From Streptomyces sp. NBC_01431 (GTDB taxonomy: Bacteria > Actinomycetota > Actinomycetes > Streptomycetales > Streptomycetaceae): DNA of 64,000 nt. Made by a program: the position numbers and the translations under genes. The notes under the pieces are model-generated. The model saw only the letters and a program-made list of their open reading frames with translations, searched no databases and was not told where the DNA came from. The DNA lies in NCBI RefSeq assembly GCF_036231355.1, contig NZ_CP109496.1:6944001-7008000 (forward strand), written 5' to 3'. Shown one piece after another: positions 1-6,515 of this stretch (its first letter is position 1; the number at the start of each line of letters is the position of its first letter).

Positions 1-180
1 GAGGCGGCCGTCGCGTGGGCGGCCGACTGCCGTGCCGCCGGGCTCGTGGTCGGCTGCTTCCGGCCGCCGTCGGTCCCGGACGGCATCTCGCGCATCCGGC
101 TGACCGCGCGCGCGGATCTGACGGAGCAGCAGATCGACACGGCGGTGGGCACGATCCTGCGGACCGCGCCCACCAGCTGA
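1..180 (+). CDS. bioF: 8-amino-7-oxononanoate synthase, C-terminal end (partial)
   Basis: Frame 1 is open from the window edge to a TGA at 178-180 and gives the last 59 residues of a protein. The segment has the C-terminal small-domain pattern of PLP-dependent BioF enzymes: a C-F-R-P-P-S-V-P stretch, then G-I-S-R-I-R-L-T-A-R-A and a final helix. BioF condenses pimeloyl-ACP (or pimeloyl-CoA) with L-alanine to make 8-amino-7-oxononanoate, the first ring-assembly precursor of biotin, in the cytosol. The PLP lysine and the rest of the enzyme lie outside the window, so other alpha-oxoamine synthases are not fully excluded, but the Arg-rich motif near the end is typical of BioF. It converges on the DUF397 gene with only 7 bases between the stops. 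Confidence 0.75.
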   Translation, partial: EAAVAWAADCRAAGLVVGCFRPPSVPDGISRIRLTARADLTEQQIDTAVGTILRTAPTS

Positions 181-187
181 CGGCCTG

Positions 188-409
188 TCAGCTAGCGTCT
201 TGGAGTGCCGAGATGAAGCGGTGCCAGGCCTGTACGCCGAAGAGCAGCGCGGGCCCCTCGATCCGCTGGGAGTCGCGCACGGCAAGGAGCTCGCCCTTGA
301 GCCCCGCCGTCTCGACGCAGTTGTTCATGCCCACGCTGCGGCTACTGCGCTGCCACCGGGCTCCGTTGAGGGATGTACTGGAAGGAACGTGCGCAGGGCG
401 TGCGGACAT
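188..409 (-). CDS. DUF397 domain protein
   Basis: This 73-residue protein shows the DUF397 layout common in Streptomyces: a W-Q-R-S-S-R-S motif near residue 19, then N-N-C-V-E, then a V-R-D-S strand and a final G-P-A-L-L-F-G segment ending in a Trp helix. Its ATG follows directly on the stop codon of the upstream XRE regulator (no gap), so the two are almost certainly cotranslated. DUF397 proteins regularly sit beside XRE/DUF5753 regulators and anti-sigma-type ATPases, and some such sets affect development or antibiotic production. Biochemical function is not established. An antitoxin-like or partner-binding role for the regulator is inferred from pairing only. Confidence 0.85.
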   Translation of the reverse strand: MSARPAHVPSSTSLNGARWQRSSRSVGMNNCVETAGLKGELLAVRDSQRIEGPALLFGVQAWHRFISALQDAS

Positions 410-1294
410 TCATGCCTCCCCACTCGCCCCGGAGCGGCCCGGGGCTTGCCGGGCTGTCCGGGCGATGAGATCCAACGAGTCCTCGCAGGAGAGTGCGAGC
501 GACTGAACGGTCTGGAACGCGGCGATGTACGCCTCAAGGTCTTCTCTCCGTTCGAGATAGAGGCTACTCGTCAAGTGGTCGAGAACGACCACATCCAGAT
601 CTGAAATGTCCGGAGACGAAAAGATAATGAAAGGGCCGGTGAGTCCGACATAGCCGCCGTACTGGAACGGAATGACCTGCAACCGGACGTGCGGCCACGC
701 GGCCGCCTCCAGTAGGTGCCGTAACTGACCGCGCATGGCGGCCGGACCGCCCACCTGGCGCCGCAGCACCCCCTCGTCGAGCACCGCGTTGAGGGCGAGC
801 GGCGGATCTCCCCGCAGCACCTCCTGGCGGGCCAGCCGCACCTCCACCAGCGAGTCCACCTTGTCCGGCGGCAGGGAGCCGAGCGAGGCCCGGGTCACCG
901 CCCGCGCGTACGCGGGGGTTTGCAGCAGCCCCGGCACCACCGACGTCTCCAGCGTGCGCGCCGTGCGCGCCCGCGACTCCAGGCTGATGAAGTCGCGGTA
1001 CTGCGGCGGCAGCAGACCCCCGTACGCGCGCGCCCAGTGCTGCCCGGCGTCGTCCGCCGAATCGGCCAACGCCCCCAGGAGCACGCGTAGTCGGGCGTCC
1101 CGCACCTCGTACGCGTCGAGCAGCCGGATCACGTCCGCGGGCTTCACGCCGCTGCGGCCGGTCTCGATCCGGCTCACCTTCGACTGGTGCCAGCCGACCA
1201 GACGGGCGGCCTGCCCGCTCGTCAGACCTCGTCGGTCGCGCAGTCCGCGCAGTTCCTCGCCGAGTTTGGGCGGTGCACCGCCGGTCCGTGCCAC
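410..1294 (-). CDS. XRE-family transcriptional regulator with DUF5753 domain
   Basis: The GTG at 1294 is chosen because a GAGGGAG ribosome-binding site precedes it by about 6 bases; the frame runs further upstream without one. The 294-residue product has an N-terminal helix-turn-helix (roughly residues 10-65, with L-T-S-G-Q-A-A-R-L-V-G-W and S-K-V-S-R-I-E-T-G). A DUF5753 sensor-like domain follows (E-T-S-V-V-P-G-L-L-Q-T-P-A-Y-A-R-A, then a V-I-P-F region). This is the classic Streptomyces pleiotropic-regulator architecture. It is followed without a gap by a DUF397 gene and is divergent from an ATP-binding anti-sigma-type protein, a recurrent trio. An imperfectly spaced dyad at 1386-1401 in the shared intergenic region is a candidate autoregulatory site. 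Confidence 0.9.
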   Translation of the reverse strand: MARTGGAPPKLGEELRGLRDRRGLTSGQAARLVGWHQSKVSRIETGRSGVKPADVIRLLDAYEVRDARLRVLLGALADSADDAGQHWARAYGGLLPPQYRDFISLESRARTARTLETSVVPGLLQTPAYARAVTRASLGSLPPDKVDSLVEVRLARQEVLRGDPPLALNAVLDEGVLRRQVGGPAAMRGQLRHLLEAAAWPHVRLQVIPFQYGGYVGLTGPFIIFSSPDISDLDVVVLDHLTSSLYLERREDLEAYIAAFQTVQSLALSCEDSLDLIARTARQAPGRSGASGEA

Positions 1295-1385
1295 ATGGTT
1301 CTCCCTCGCCTCCGGCGTCTTCGGCGATGGGTAAGTGTGAGCCCAAATACGCGCTGCCGTCGCAGAGTTCACTGCTTTGAGCGAC

Positions 1386-1401
1386 AGATATATGCGTATC
1401 T
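1386..1401. promoter_or_regulatory. AGATA-N6-TATCT dyad in divergent promoter region
   Basis: Two perfect inverted 5-bp arms, AGATA (1386-1390) and TATCT (1397-1401), surround TATGCG in the only A+T-rich stretch of the 245-bp intergenic region between the XRE regulator and the ATPase gene. The position fits an operator or overlapping divergent promoters. No binding protein is shown; the adjacent XRE protein is the obvious candidate by inference. Confidence 0.35.
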
Positions 1402-1539
1402 TGGTGGATCGCACCCGAGACCGGCACGATGAGTGCCACTCTGGCGCGAAGCACAATCCGAGGCCACCGTCGTCTCCGTGAGCGCTCATCCGCCAAGGAG
1501 TCGTAGAGCCGGCCCGGGTGGGAAAGGGACAGCGTCGCC

Positions 1540-1974
1540 ATGGCAGACCATCTCGAAGAATCAGTCACTCTGCCGAGCGAACCCGCCTCGGTCTCCGCGG
1601 CACGGCGCTACGTCGCCGAGGTTCTCACCGATTGGGGTCTGCCCACCGATGCCGAGACCGCCGACACGGTACGGCTCATCGTCTCCGAGCTCGCCACCAA
1701 CGCCGTGCAGCACACCTTCGGCCAGTCACCCACCTTCACCGTGGACGTCCAGCTGGAACGCGCGGAGGAACTGCGGGTCGGGGTGACCGACAGTCATCCG
1801 CGCTGGCCGAAACGATTGCCCGCCGCGGTCCAGCAGGACAACGGCCGGGGCATGGTGATCATCCGCTGGCTCGCGGCCGAGTGCGGCGGCCGGCTCTCGG
1901 TCGCTCCCACCGCGGACGGCGGCAAGACGGTCTGGATCGCCCTGCCATGGGCGGCGGCGGTGCAGAGCGGCTAG
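1540..1974 (+). CDS. ATP-binding (HATPase/anti-sigma-type) regulatory protein
   Basis: The 144-residue protein is a single GHKL-fold kinase-like domain. The N box is visible as V-S-E-L-A-T-N-A-V-Q-H (about residues 49-59), a D-x-H-P segment follows, and the G box is G-R-G-M-V-I-I near residue 104. There is no histidine-phosphorylation domain, so this resembles the small SpoIIAB/RsbW-like ATPases that are abundant in Streptomyces. They bind partners (sigma factors or anti-sigma antagonists) and may phosphorylate serine. It starts at an ATG with an AAAGGGA element 8 bases upstream and is divergent from the XRE/DUF397 pair, an arrangement repeated many times in Streptomyces genomes. The partner is unknown. 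Confidence 0.85.
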   Translation: MADHLEESVTLPSEPASVSAARRYVAEVLTDWGLPTDAETADTVRLIVSELATNAVQHTFGQSPTFTVDVQLERAEELRVGVTDSHPRWPKRLPAAVQQDNGRGMVIIRWLAAECGGRLSVAPTADGGKTVWIALPWAAAVQSG

Positions 1975-1995
1975 TGGGCCCATGGCTCACCACCC

Positions 1996-2018
1996 GCCCC
2001 CGGAGCCGCTCCGGGGGC
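1996..2018 (+). terminator. Hairpin terminator after ATPase gene
   Basis: Ten perfectly complementary bases (GCCCCCGGAG, 1996-2005, with 2009-2018) close a 3-base loop 22 bases after the stop codon. There is no U-run, as is usual in Streptomyces. It lies between convergent genes and may serve both. Confidence 0.7.
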
Positions 2019-2109
2019 GCGCGGGCCGTCCCGGTGCGTGGGCGCGCGCATCGGGACGGCCTGGTTGGCAGGCCGTCGGCCGGACCGCCGCCCGGCGGCG
2101 GGCCCGAGC

Positions 2110-2595
2110 TCAGCCCACCCGCCCGTACCAGACGCGGTGGCTCCAGATCCGTTCGAGACGGACCACCGCGCCGGTCTTGGGGGAGTGCCAGATCTTTCCG
2201 TCCCCGGCGTAGATCCCCACGTGGTACACGTGTCCTCCGGAATGGAAGAACACCAGGTCTCCGGCCTTGCGGGCAGAGGCGCCGACATGCCGGGAGCTGT
2301 TGTACTGCTGCTGGGCGGAGCGGGGCAGCTTGCGGCCCGCCTGCTTGAACGAGTAGAGCGTCAGCCCCGAGCAGTCGAAACGGTGTGGTCCCGCGGCCCC
2401 GTACTGATAGGGCGATCCCTTCTTCGACTCGGCCACGTGGAGCGCCTTGGCGGCGATGGCCGCGGCCATCGCGTCGGGCGTGGCGCCGGGCGCCAGTAGG
2501 CTTCCCCCCACCACGGCGAGCGTGAGGGCCGTGACGGTGCCGAGACGGAGCAGCACAGCCGGGACATGTGACGGGACATATGTCTGCGCGGTCAT
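2110..2595 (-). CDS. Secreted NlpC/P60 peptidoglycan hydrolase
   Basis: The ATG at 2595 (GAAGGG 8 bases upstream) is preferred over the in-frame TTG at 2601. The 161-residue product has a signal-like hydrophobic stretch (about residues 13-36) and then one NlpC/P60 domain. The catalytic cysteine is in R-F-D-C-S-G-L (Cys75) and the histidine in H-V-Y-H-V-G-I-Y (His125), followed by a short strand containing H-S-P. Such enzymes cleave the D-gamma-glutamyl-diaminopimelate bond of stem peptides outside the membrane. No SH3 or LysM cell-wall-binding domain is present, so this is a minimal form. The leader upstream resembles the ydaO c-di-AMP riboswitch, which in actinobacteria typically controls cell-wall hydrolases (see 2612-2740). 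Confidence 0.9.
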   Translation of the reverse strand: MTAQTYVPSHVPAVLLRLGTVTALTLAVVGGSLLAPGATPDAMAAAIAAKALHVAESKKGSPYQYGAAGPHRFDCSGLTLYSFKQAGRKLPRSAQQQYNSSRHVGASARKAGDLVFFHSGGHVYHVGIYAGDGKIWHSPKTGAVVRLERIWSHRVWYGRVG

Positions 2596-2611
2596 GCGCA
2601 ACCCTTCGTCA

Positions 2612-2740
2612 AACCGCCTGCGAAGGATGACCTGTCGGGTTCGGGCCGGCGAAGACGCCCGGCCGCCTGAACGGCTTCACCCCGAGGGACAACCGGCGAT
2701 CGGCCGTCCCGAAGTACCTGGGTCCTCCACTCCTGCCGGT
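2612..2740 (-). promoter_or_regulatory. ydaO-type (cyclic di-AMP) riboswitch leader
   Basis: Read on the minus strand, the leader just upstream of the NlpC/P60 start contains the conserved blocks known from actinobacterial ydaO riboswitches in order: GGACCCAGGT (about 2717-2726), GGGACGGCCGA, CCGGTTGTCCC, GGGGTGAAGCCG, and finally GGCCCGAACCCGACAGGTCA near the 3' side. It ends about 20 bases before the start codon. This class binds c-di-AMP and usually turns off resuscitation-promoting factors and NlpC/P60 hydrolases. The match is by eye; exact helix boundaries are approximate. Confidence 0.8.
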
Positions 2741-3119
2741 CCACTCCTGTCGACCAGTCGTCCGGAGCGGCGGCAGGACTCGGCGTCCGCCCGGACCGCC
2801 CCGCCGGGGTGGCGGGGGCTTGTCGTCCCAGGGATCTTCACGCACCTACTGTCATATTTCTGTGACAAAACGGCTTTCCGTCAGGGTGCTCACGACTGGC
2901 CGGTCCGGGCGGACATGAGTGGTTCGCTTCCCCGGACGGAGGGTCGACGAGCCGTCTACCAGCGACGGAAGGAACGATTCAGCACTGTGCGCGGGCTCTG
3001 TAAGCAACTCATAAGGGGCAGCGGTTTCAGCCGCTGATGAGCCGAACGGGGGTAGCCCGTCTGGATCGTTTCGCCGGTCGTGTCGGCGTGTTGGGAGGCG
3101 CAGCGGTGTCGGGAGTCCC
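2741..3119. other. Intergenic region, no gene recognised
   Basis: This stretch probably holds the promoter and 5' part of the leader for the NlpC/P60 gene (A+T-rich around 2850-2880). A weak 6-bp hairpin at 3019-3036 (CAGCGG/CCGCTG) could end the clpP-side transcript. A 40-codon plus-strand ORF from the ATG at 2915 lacks a ribosome-binding site and has no family resemblance, so I do not call it. Confidence 0.4.
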
Positions 3120-3428
3120 TCAACCGGTGCTCTGCGGCGGCACCGTGAGCCGCCCGGCGCGCCGCTCGCCGTCCAGTACCCGCAGGGCGCGGGTCAGCGT
3201 CCGGGCGTGAATCCGCGCCTCGCCGCGCAGATGCATCAGCGTGAGCGCGTCCTTCAGCGCCGCCGCCCGGCCGGTCAGGGCCTGCGCGGCCCGCAGCGCG
3301 CTGTAGGTGTCATGACCGTGCGCGGGATTGATGCGGCCGAGGAGATCGACCACTTCGAGGTAGCTGTCGATGAACTCGGCCTCGGCCCGCGTCAGCGCGG
3401 GAAGCGGTGGAAGTTCCGGTGGCAGCAC
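3120..3428 (-). CDS. Hypothetical protein linked to ClpP-like gene
   Basis: This 102-residue protein starts at a GTG 6 bases after the stop of the ClpP-like gene, so it is likely cotranslated. It begins with a proline/leucine-rich segment and is otherwise predicted helical and charged: E-F-I-D-S-Y-L-E-V-V-D-L-L-G-R-I-N, then A-L-T-L-M-H-L-R-G-E-A-R-I-H. There is no signal peptide, membrane segment or recognisable domain. I do not recognise the family. The tight spacing suggests a function tied to the neighbouring ClpP homologue, for example an adaptor or assembly partner, but nothing in the sequence proves it. Confidence 0.55.
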   Translation of the reverse strand: MLPPELPPLPALTRAEAEFIDSYLEVVDLLGRINPAHGHDTYSALRAAQALTGRAAALKDALTLMHLRGEARIHARTLTRALRVLDGERRAGRLTVPPQSTG

Positions 3429-3434
3429 GGCCGT

Positions 3435-4064
3435 TCACCTGCCGCGCAGCGACGTCTTGCGGTTTTCGATCACCTGGTCGGCGAGCCCGTACGCCACGGC
3501 GCCCGCGGCGTCGAAGACCACGTCCCGCTCGATGTCGGCGGCCACCTGCGCGGCCGTACGCCCCGTGTACCGGGCGAGCAGCTCGGTCACGAGCGTGCGC
3601 CCCCTCAGCAGTTCGGCGGCCTGGATCTCCAGGTCGGACGGCTGGCCGCGCAGCGGCTCCTCCATCGCGGGCTGCTGGAGGAGCACCCGGGAAGCGGGCT
3701 GCACCAGGCGCTTGCCGGGCGTGCCGGCCGCGAGCAGCACCGCGGCGACCGAGCTCACCTGGCCCAGGCAGAAGGTCTGCACGTCGCAGGTGACGAACCG
3801 CATCGTGTCGTGGATCGCGGTCATCGCGGTGAGCGAGCCGCCGGGGGAGTTGATGTAGAGCGAGATGTCCCGATCGGGATCGGCGTGCTCCAGGTGCATG
3901 AACTGGGCCATCACATCGTTGGCGCAAGCGTCGTCGACCGGGGTGCCGAGGAAGACGATCCGCTCCTCGAAGAGCTTGGAGTACGGATCGAGCGTGCGCA
4001 CCCCGGAGGAGGTGCGCTCCGAGAACTCGGGCAGGACGTAGCGGGCGGCAGGGCGGTGGGTCAT
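3435..4064 (-). CDS. ClpP-family protease subunit lacking the catalytic histidine
   Basis: The 209-residue protein aligns over its full length with ClpP, closest to the Streptomyces ClpP3/ClpP4 group (R-Y-V-L-P-E-F-S-E-R-T-S-S-G start). The nucleophile serine is kept (G-Q-V-S-S-V-A-A, Ser105) and the aspartate is kept (E-R-D, Asp181). At the catalytic His, where ClpP has R-x-x-I-H-Q-P, this protein reads R-V-L-L-Q-Q-P, so position 130 is glutamine. The codon is CAG on the coding strand. The oxyanion region is S-P-G-G-S and intact. This predicts a structural, ClpR-like or inactive ring subunit rather than an active peptidase. A strong GGAGAGGT precedes the ATG. No second clpP gene is adjacent, unlike the paired clpP3-clpP4 arrangement. 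Confidence 0.9.
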   Translation of the reverse strand: MTHRPAARYVLPEFSERTSSGVRTLDPYSKLFEERIVFLGTPVDDACANDVMAQFMHLEHADPDRDISLYINSPGGSLTAMTAIHDTMRFVTCDVQTFCLGQVSSVAAVLLAAGTPGKRLVQPASRVLLQQPAMEEPLRGQPSDLEIQAAELLRGRTLVTELLARYTGRTAAQVAADIERDVVFDAAGAVAYGLADQVIENRKTSLRGR

Positions 4065-4075
4065 GGCGTACCTCT

Positions 4076-4130
4076 CCTCGACCGGATGGCCGGATCCTCG
4101 ACCGGATGTAAAAAATGTACAGGACGTACA
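4076..4130. promoter_or_regulatory. Repeats and TGTAC dyad upstream of clpP-like gene
   Basis: A 13-bp direct repeat CCTCGACCGGATG occurs at 4076-4088 and 4096-4108, 20 bases apart. Next to it is a dyad TGTAC-N5-GTACA (4116-4130) beside an A-run. All lie within about 65 bases of the clpP-like start codon. They are plausible operator elements; the promoter -10 and regulator are not identified. Confidence 0.4.
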
Positions 4131-4355
4131 GAAGAGTGCCGGTGGGTTTCGCTCTCGGCGAGCGAGCGCCCGGGGCGGGCACGCAGCGGGCGCGGCAGGC
4201 GCGAGCGGGCGGCCGTAAGCGGGGGCGTCGGGGGCCGGTCTCCGATTCCCGCCAGCGGCGCGGCGCGCTGGCTCAATAGGCGCTCTCCCGGTGATCCCCG
4301 GGGGTGGCCTAGCGTGCGTCGGCGCGGGGGTCACCTGGGGAGAGGGCTCACTGAA

Positions 4356-5051
4356 GTGTTCTATTACGCATTCCGCCTCGTGCTGCTGCCGCTGCTGCGG
4401 TGGCTGTTCCGCCCGCGCGTCGAAGGGGCCGGGCGGGTGCCGGAGGCCGGTGCGGTGATCCTCGCGGGGAATCACCAGTCGTTCACCGATCAGTTCCTGC
4501 TGGGGGTGACGCTCAGGCGCCGGCTGACCTTCCTGGCCAAGCAGGAGTACTTCACCGCGCCGGGGCTCACCGGCCGGGCGACCGCGGCGTTCTTCCGCGC
4601 GCTCGGGCAGATCCCGGTCGACCGCTCCGGCAAGGACGCGGCGCGGGCGGCGATCGACACGGCGCTCCAAGTGCTGGGCGGCGGAAGCGTGTTGGGGGTG
4701 TTCCCGGAGGGGACCCGGTCGCACGACGGGAGGCTCTACAAGGGCAAGGTGGGGGTGGCGGCGATGGCGCTGCGGTCCGGTGCCCCGGTCGTTCCGGTCG
4801 CGATGATCGGCACGTTCGAGGCCCAGCCGAAGGGGCGCCGGCTGCCCCGCCGCGTACCGGTCACCATCCGTTTCGGCGAGCCGCTGGACTTCTCCCGCTA
4901 CGCGGGGATGCAGGACGAGCGCTTCGTGCTGCGTGCGGTGACCGACGAGATCATGTACGCGGTGCAGAAGCTGTCGGAGCAGGAGTATGTGGACGTGTAC
5001 GCGGCGGAGGCGAGGCTGACGATGAGGGAAGCGGAGGTGGCCGCCGCCTGA
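4356..5051 (+). CDS. 1-acyl-sn-glycerol-3-phosphate acyltransferase (PlsC-like)
   Basis: The GTG at 4356 gives a protein starting M-F-Y-Y-A-F-R that matches the N terminus of the paralogue at 13426-14127. The 231-residue product has an N-terminal hydrophobic helix and the acyltransferase motifs N-H-Q-S-F-T-D (HX4D catalytic pair), F-F-R-A-L-G-Q-I-P-V-D-R-S-G, and P-E-G-T-R-S. It would transfer an acyl chain to lysophosphatidic acid at the inner face of the membrane in phospholipid synthesis. The frame extends upstream on the plus strand, but that part overlaps the clpP-like gene and is a shadow. Two such paralogues 9 kb apart suggest functional specialisation (acyl donor or growth phase), which is inference. 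Confidence 0.9.
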   Translation: MFYYAFRLVLLPLLRWLFRPRVEGAGRVPEAGAVILAGNHQSFTDQFLLGVTLRRRLTFLAKQEYFTAPGLTGRATAAFFRALGQIPVDRSGKDAARAAIDTALQVLGGGSVLGVFPEGTRSHDGRLYKGKVGVAAMALRSGAPVVPVAMIGTFEAQPKGRRLPRRVPVTIRFGEPLDFSRYAGMQDERFVLRAVTDEIMYAVQKLSEQEYVDVYAAEARLTMREAEVAAA

Positions 5052-5122
5052 TCCGCGAGGCGCGGGCCGGGTCGGGGCGCCGGGCTGTCGCCCACGCCGC
5101 CGCTCCGACCGGCTCGCACACC

Positions 5123-5147
5123 GTGCGCAGGGCTCTGACCTGCGCAC
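5123..5147 (+). terminator. Hairpin after plsC
   Basis: GTGCGCAGG (5123-5131) pairs perfectly with CCTGCGCAC (5139-5147) around a 7-base loop, 72 bases past the acyltransferase stop and before the Phd/YefM start. Confidence 0.6.
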
Positions 5148-5201
5148 CAGCCGATTCGTGCGGCCCATGGCGGCGCGGGAGGCGGAGTCTAAGCTGGAGG
5201 C

Positions 5202-5483
5202 ATGGCCTACGAGATTCCGGTGACGCAAGCCCGCGCAGAGCTCGCCGAGCTGATCAACCGCGTTGTCTACGGCGGTGAGCGCGTGGTGGTGACGCGCCAC
5301 GGGAAGCCGCTCGTCGCCCTGGTCTCCGCCGCTGACCTGGAGAAACTGGAGAGTCAGCCGGAGCAGGAGGGCGAGCACGTGGCCAGCTCCGTCTCGTCCG
5401 TACGGCCCCTGACCGCCGCCCCCGGCGAGAACCGGCGCTTCGGGATCGCCGCAGAGCACCGGGGGCCGCGCATCGGCGACTGA
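5202..5483 (+). CDS. Phd/YefM-family antitoxin (orphan)
   Basis: The first 50 residues are a standard Phd/YefM DNA-binding fold: M-A-Y-E-I-P-V-T-Q-A-R-A-E-L-A-E-L-I-N-R-V, then G-E-R-V-V-V-T-R-H-G-K-P-L-V-A-L-V-S. They are followed by a flexible 43-residue tail of the kind that would wrap a toxin. Phd proteins normally neutralise a RelE/YoeB or Doc toxin and repress their own promoter. No toxin gene follows: the next 400 bases hold no ORF with a start signal before the urease genes. The gene is therefore either an orphan regulator or an antitoxin acting on a distant toxin. GGAGGC immediately abuts the ATG and a TAAGCT sits 6 bases further up, so a leaderless transcript is possible. Confidence 0.85.
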   Translation: MAYEIPVTQARAELAELINRVVYGGERVVVTRHGKPLVALVSAADLEKLESQPEQEGEHVASSVSSVRPLTAAPGENRRFGIAAEHRGPRIGD

Positions 5484-5887
5484 GGCCCGAGCGCGGCCCG
5501 TCGCGATCCGCCCCACAGGTTCGTCGCAACCCCGCCCCGGAGGTTCGCCGCGACCCGCCCCGCCCTCGGAGCGGGGCCCTTGGCAGGGCCATCGTCATCC
5601 CGCCGCCGGACCCGTCCGTATACGGGGAGAGCCTGCCCGCGGCAGTGTTCGGTTGCGAAGATCATGCATTCGCAAAGCGCCAGTTAACGCGCCGGAAAAA
5701 CTTCCGCTCTAACGTGCAATGCCTGGCCGAGGGGCCGGGAGAGGCCGGTCAACAGGATGTTGAAATCGGATACGGTTCCGCTGCGCTCGGGCGGAAGCGC
5801 CTGGTCCGGTCGGCCCCGCCCCAGACGCTCGCTGGGTCCGTCCACGGCTGTCCGTGAACGGAAGGGCACAAGTGTGAGGTGAAAAGC
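5484..5887 (+). promoter_or_regulatory. Urease operon upstream region with 7-9-7 dyad
   Basis: This 404-bp region carries the regulation of the urease operon. A perfect inverted repeat TTGCGAA-N9-TTCGCAA spans 5652-5674. Nine bases further is TTAAC-N6-GAAAA (5683-5698), which approximates one GlnR half-site pair (gTnAC-N6-GAAAC); GlnR is known to control nitrogen genes, including urease, in Streptomyces. The first dyad resembles a metalloregulator site in layout, and nickel control would make sense for urease, but that is inference. No further ORF with a start signal is seen. Confidence 0.5.
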
Positions 5888-6190
<303 letters not shown>

Positions 6191-6203
6191 GGTGGGCGCT
6201 GCC

Positions 6204-6515
6204 GTGATCCCCGGAGAGATCCTCTTCGCCGACGAACCCGTTGTTCTCAACGAGGGCCGCGCGACCGTGCGGCTGACCGTCCTGAACGCCGCCGACCGTC
6301 CCGTCCAGGTCGGCTCCCACTATCACTTCGCTGAAGCGAACCCCGGGCTCGACTTCGACCGAACGGTTGCCCGGGGCAAGCGGCTCAACATCGCCGCGGG
6401 TACCGCCGTCCGCTTCGAACCCGGAATCCCCGTCGACGTGGAACTCGTCCCCCTGGCCGGACTGCGCATCGTCCCGGGCCTGCGCGGCGAAAGTGGAGGT
6501 GCCCTCGATGGCTGA
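6204..6515 (+). CDS. ureB: Urease subunit beta
   Basis: The beta chain is taken from GTG 6204 (M-I-P-G-E-I-L-F), with GAGGTG 9 bases upstream; the alternative GTG at 6192 sits inside that site. The 103-residue product has the conserved V-G-S-H-Y-H-F-A-E-A-N segment, the R-L-N-I-A-A-G-T-A-V-R-F-E-P-G motif and a glycine-rich end. The H-Y-H region packs against the active-site flap of UreC. It follows ureA by 13 bases and overlaps ureC by 8 bases, pointing to translational coupling that keeps the subunits equimolar. Confidence 0.96.
   Translation: MIPGEILFADEPVVLNEGRATVRLTVLNAADRPVQVGSHYHFAEANPGLDFDRTVARGKRLNIAAGTAVRFEPGIPVDVELVPLAGLRIVPGLRGESGGALDG

Noticed and set aside
2915..3037. 40-codon plus-strand ORF with ATG 2915
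   Set aside because: No ribosome-binding site and no recognisable protein; codon pattern not convincing.
3207..4355. Long plus-strand frame running into plsC
   Set aside because: It is antisense to clpP and has no start signal; the true acyltransferase begins at GTG 4356, supported by its paralogue.
6192..6203. Start of ureB at GTG 6192
   Set aside because: It lies within the GAGGTG ribosome-binding site; GTG 6204 gives the normal beta-subunit start.
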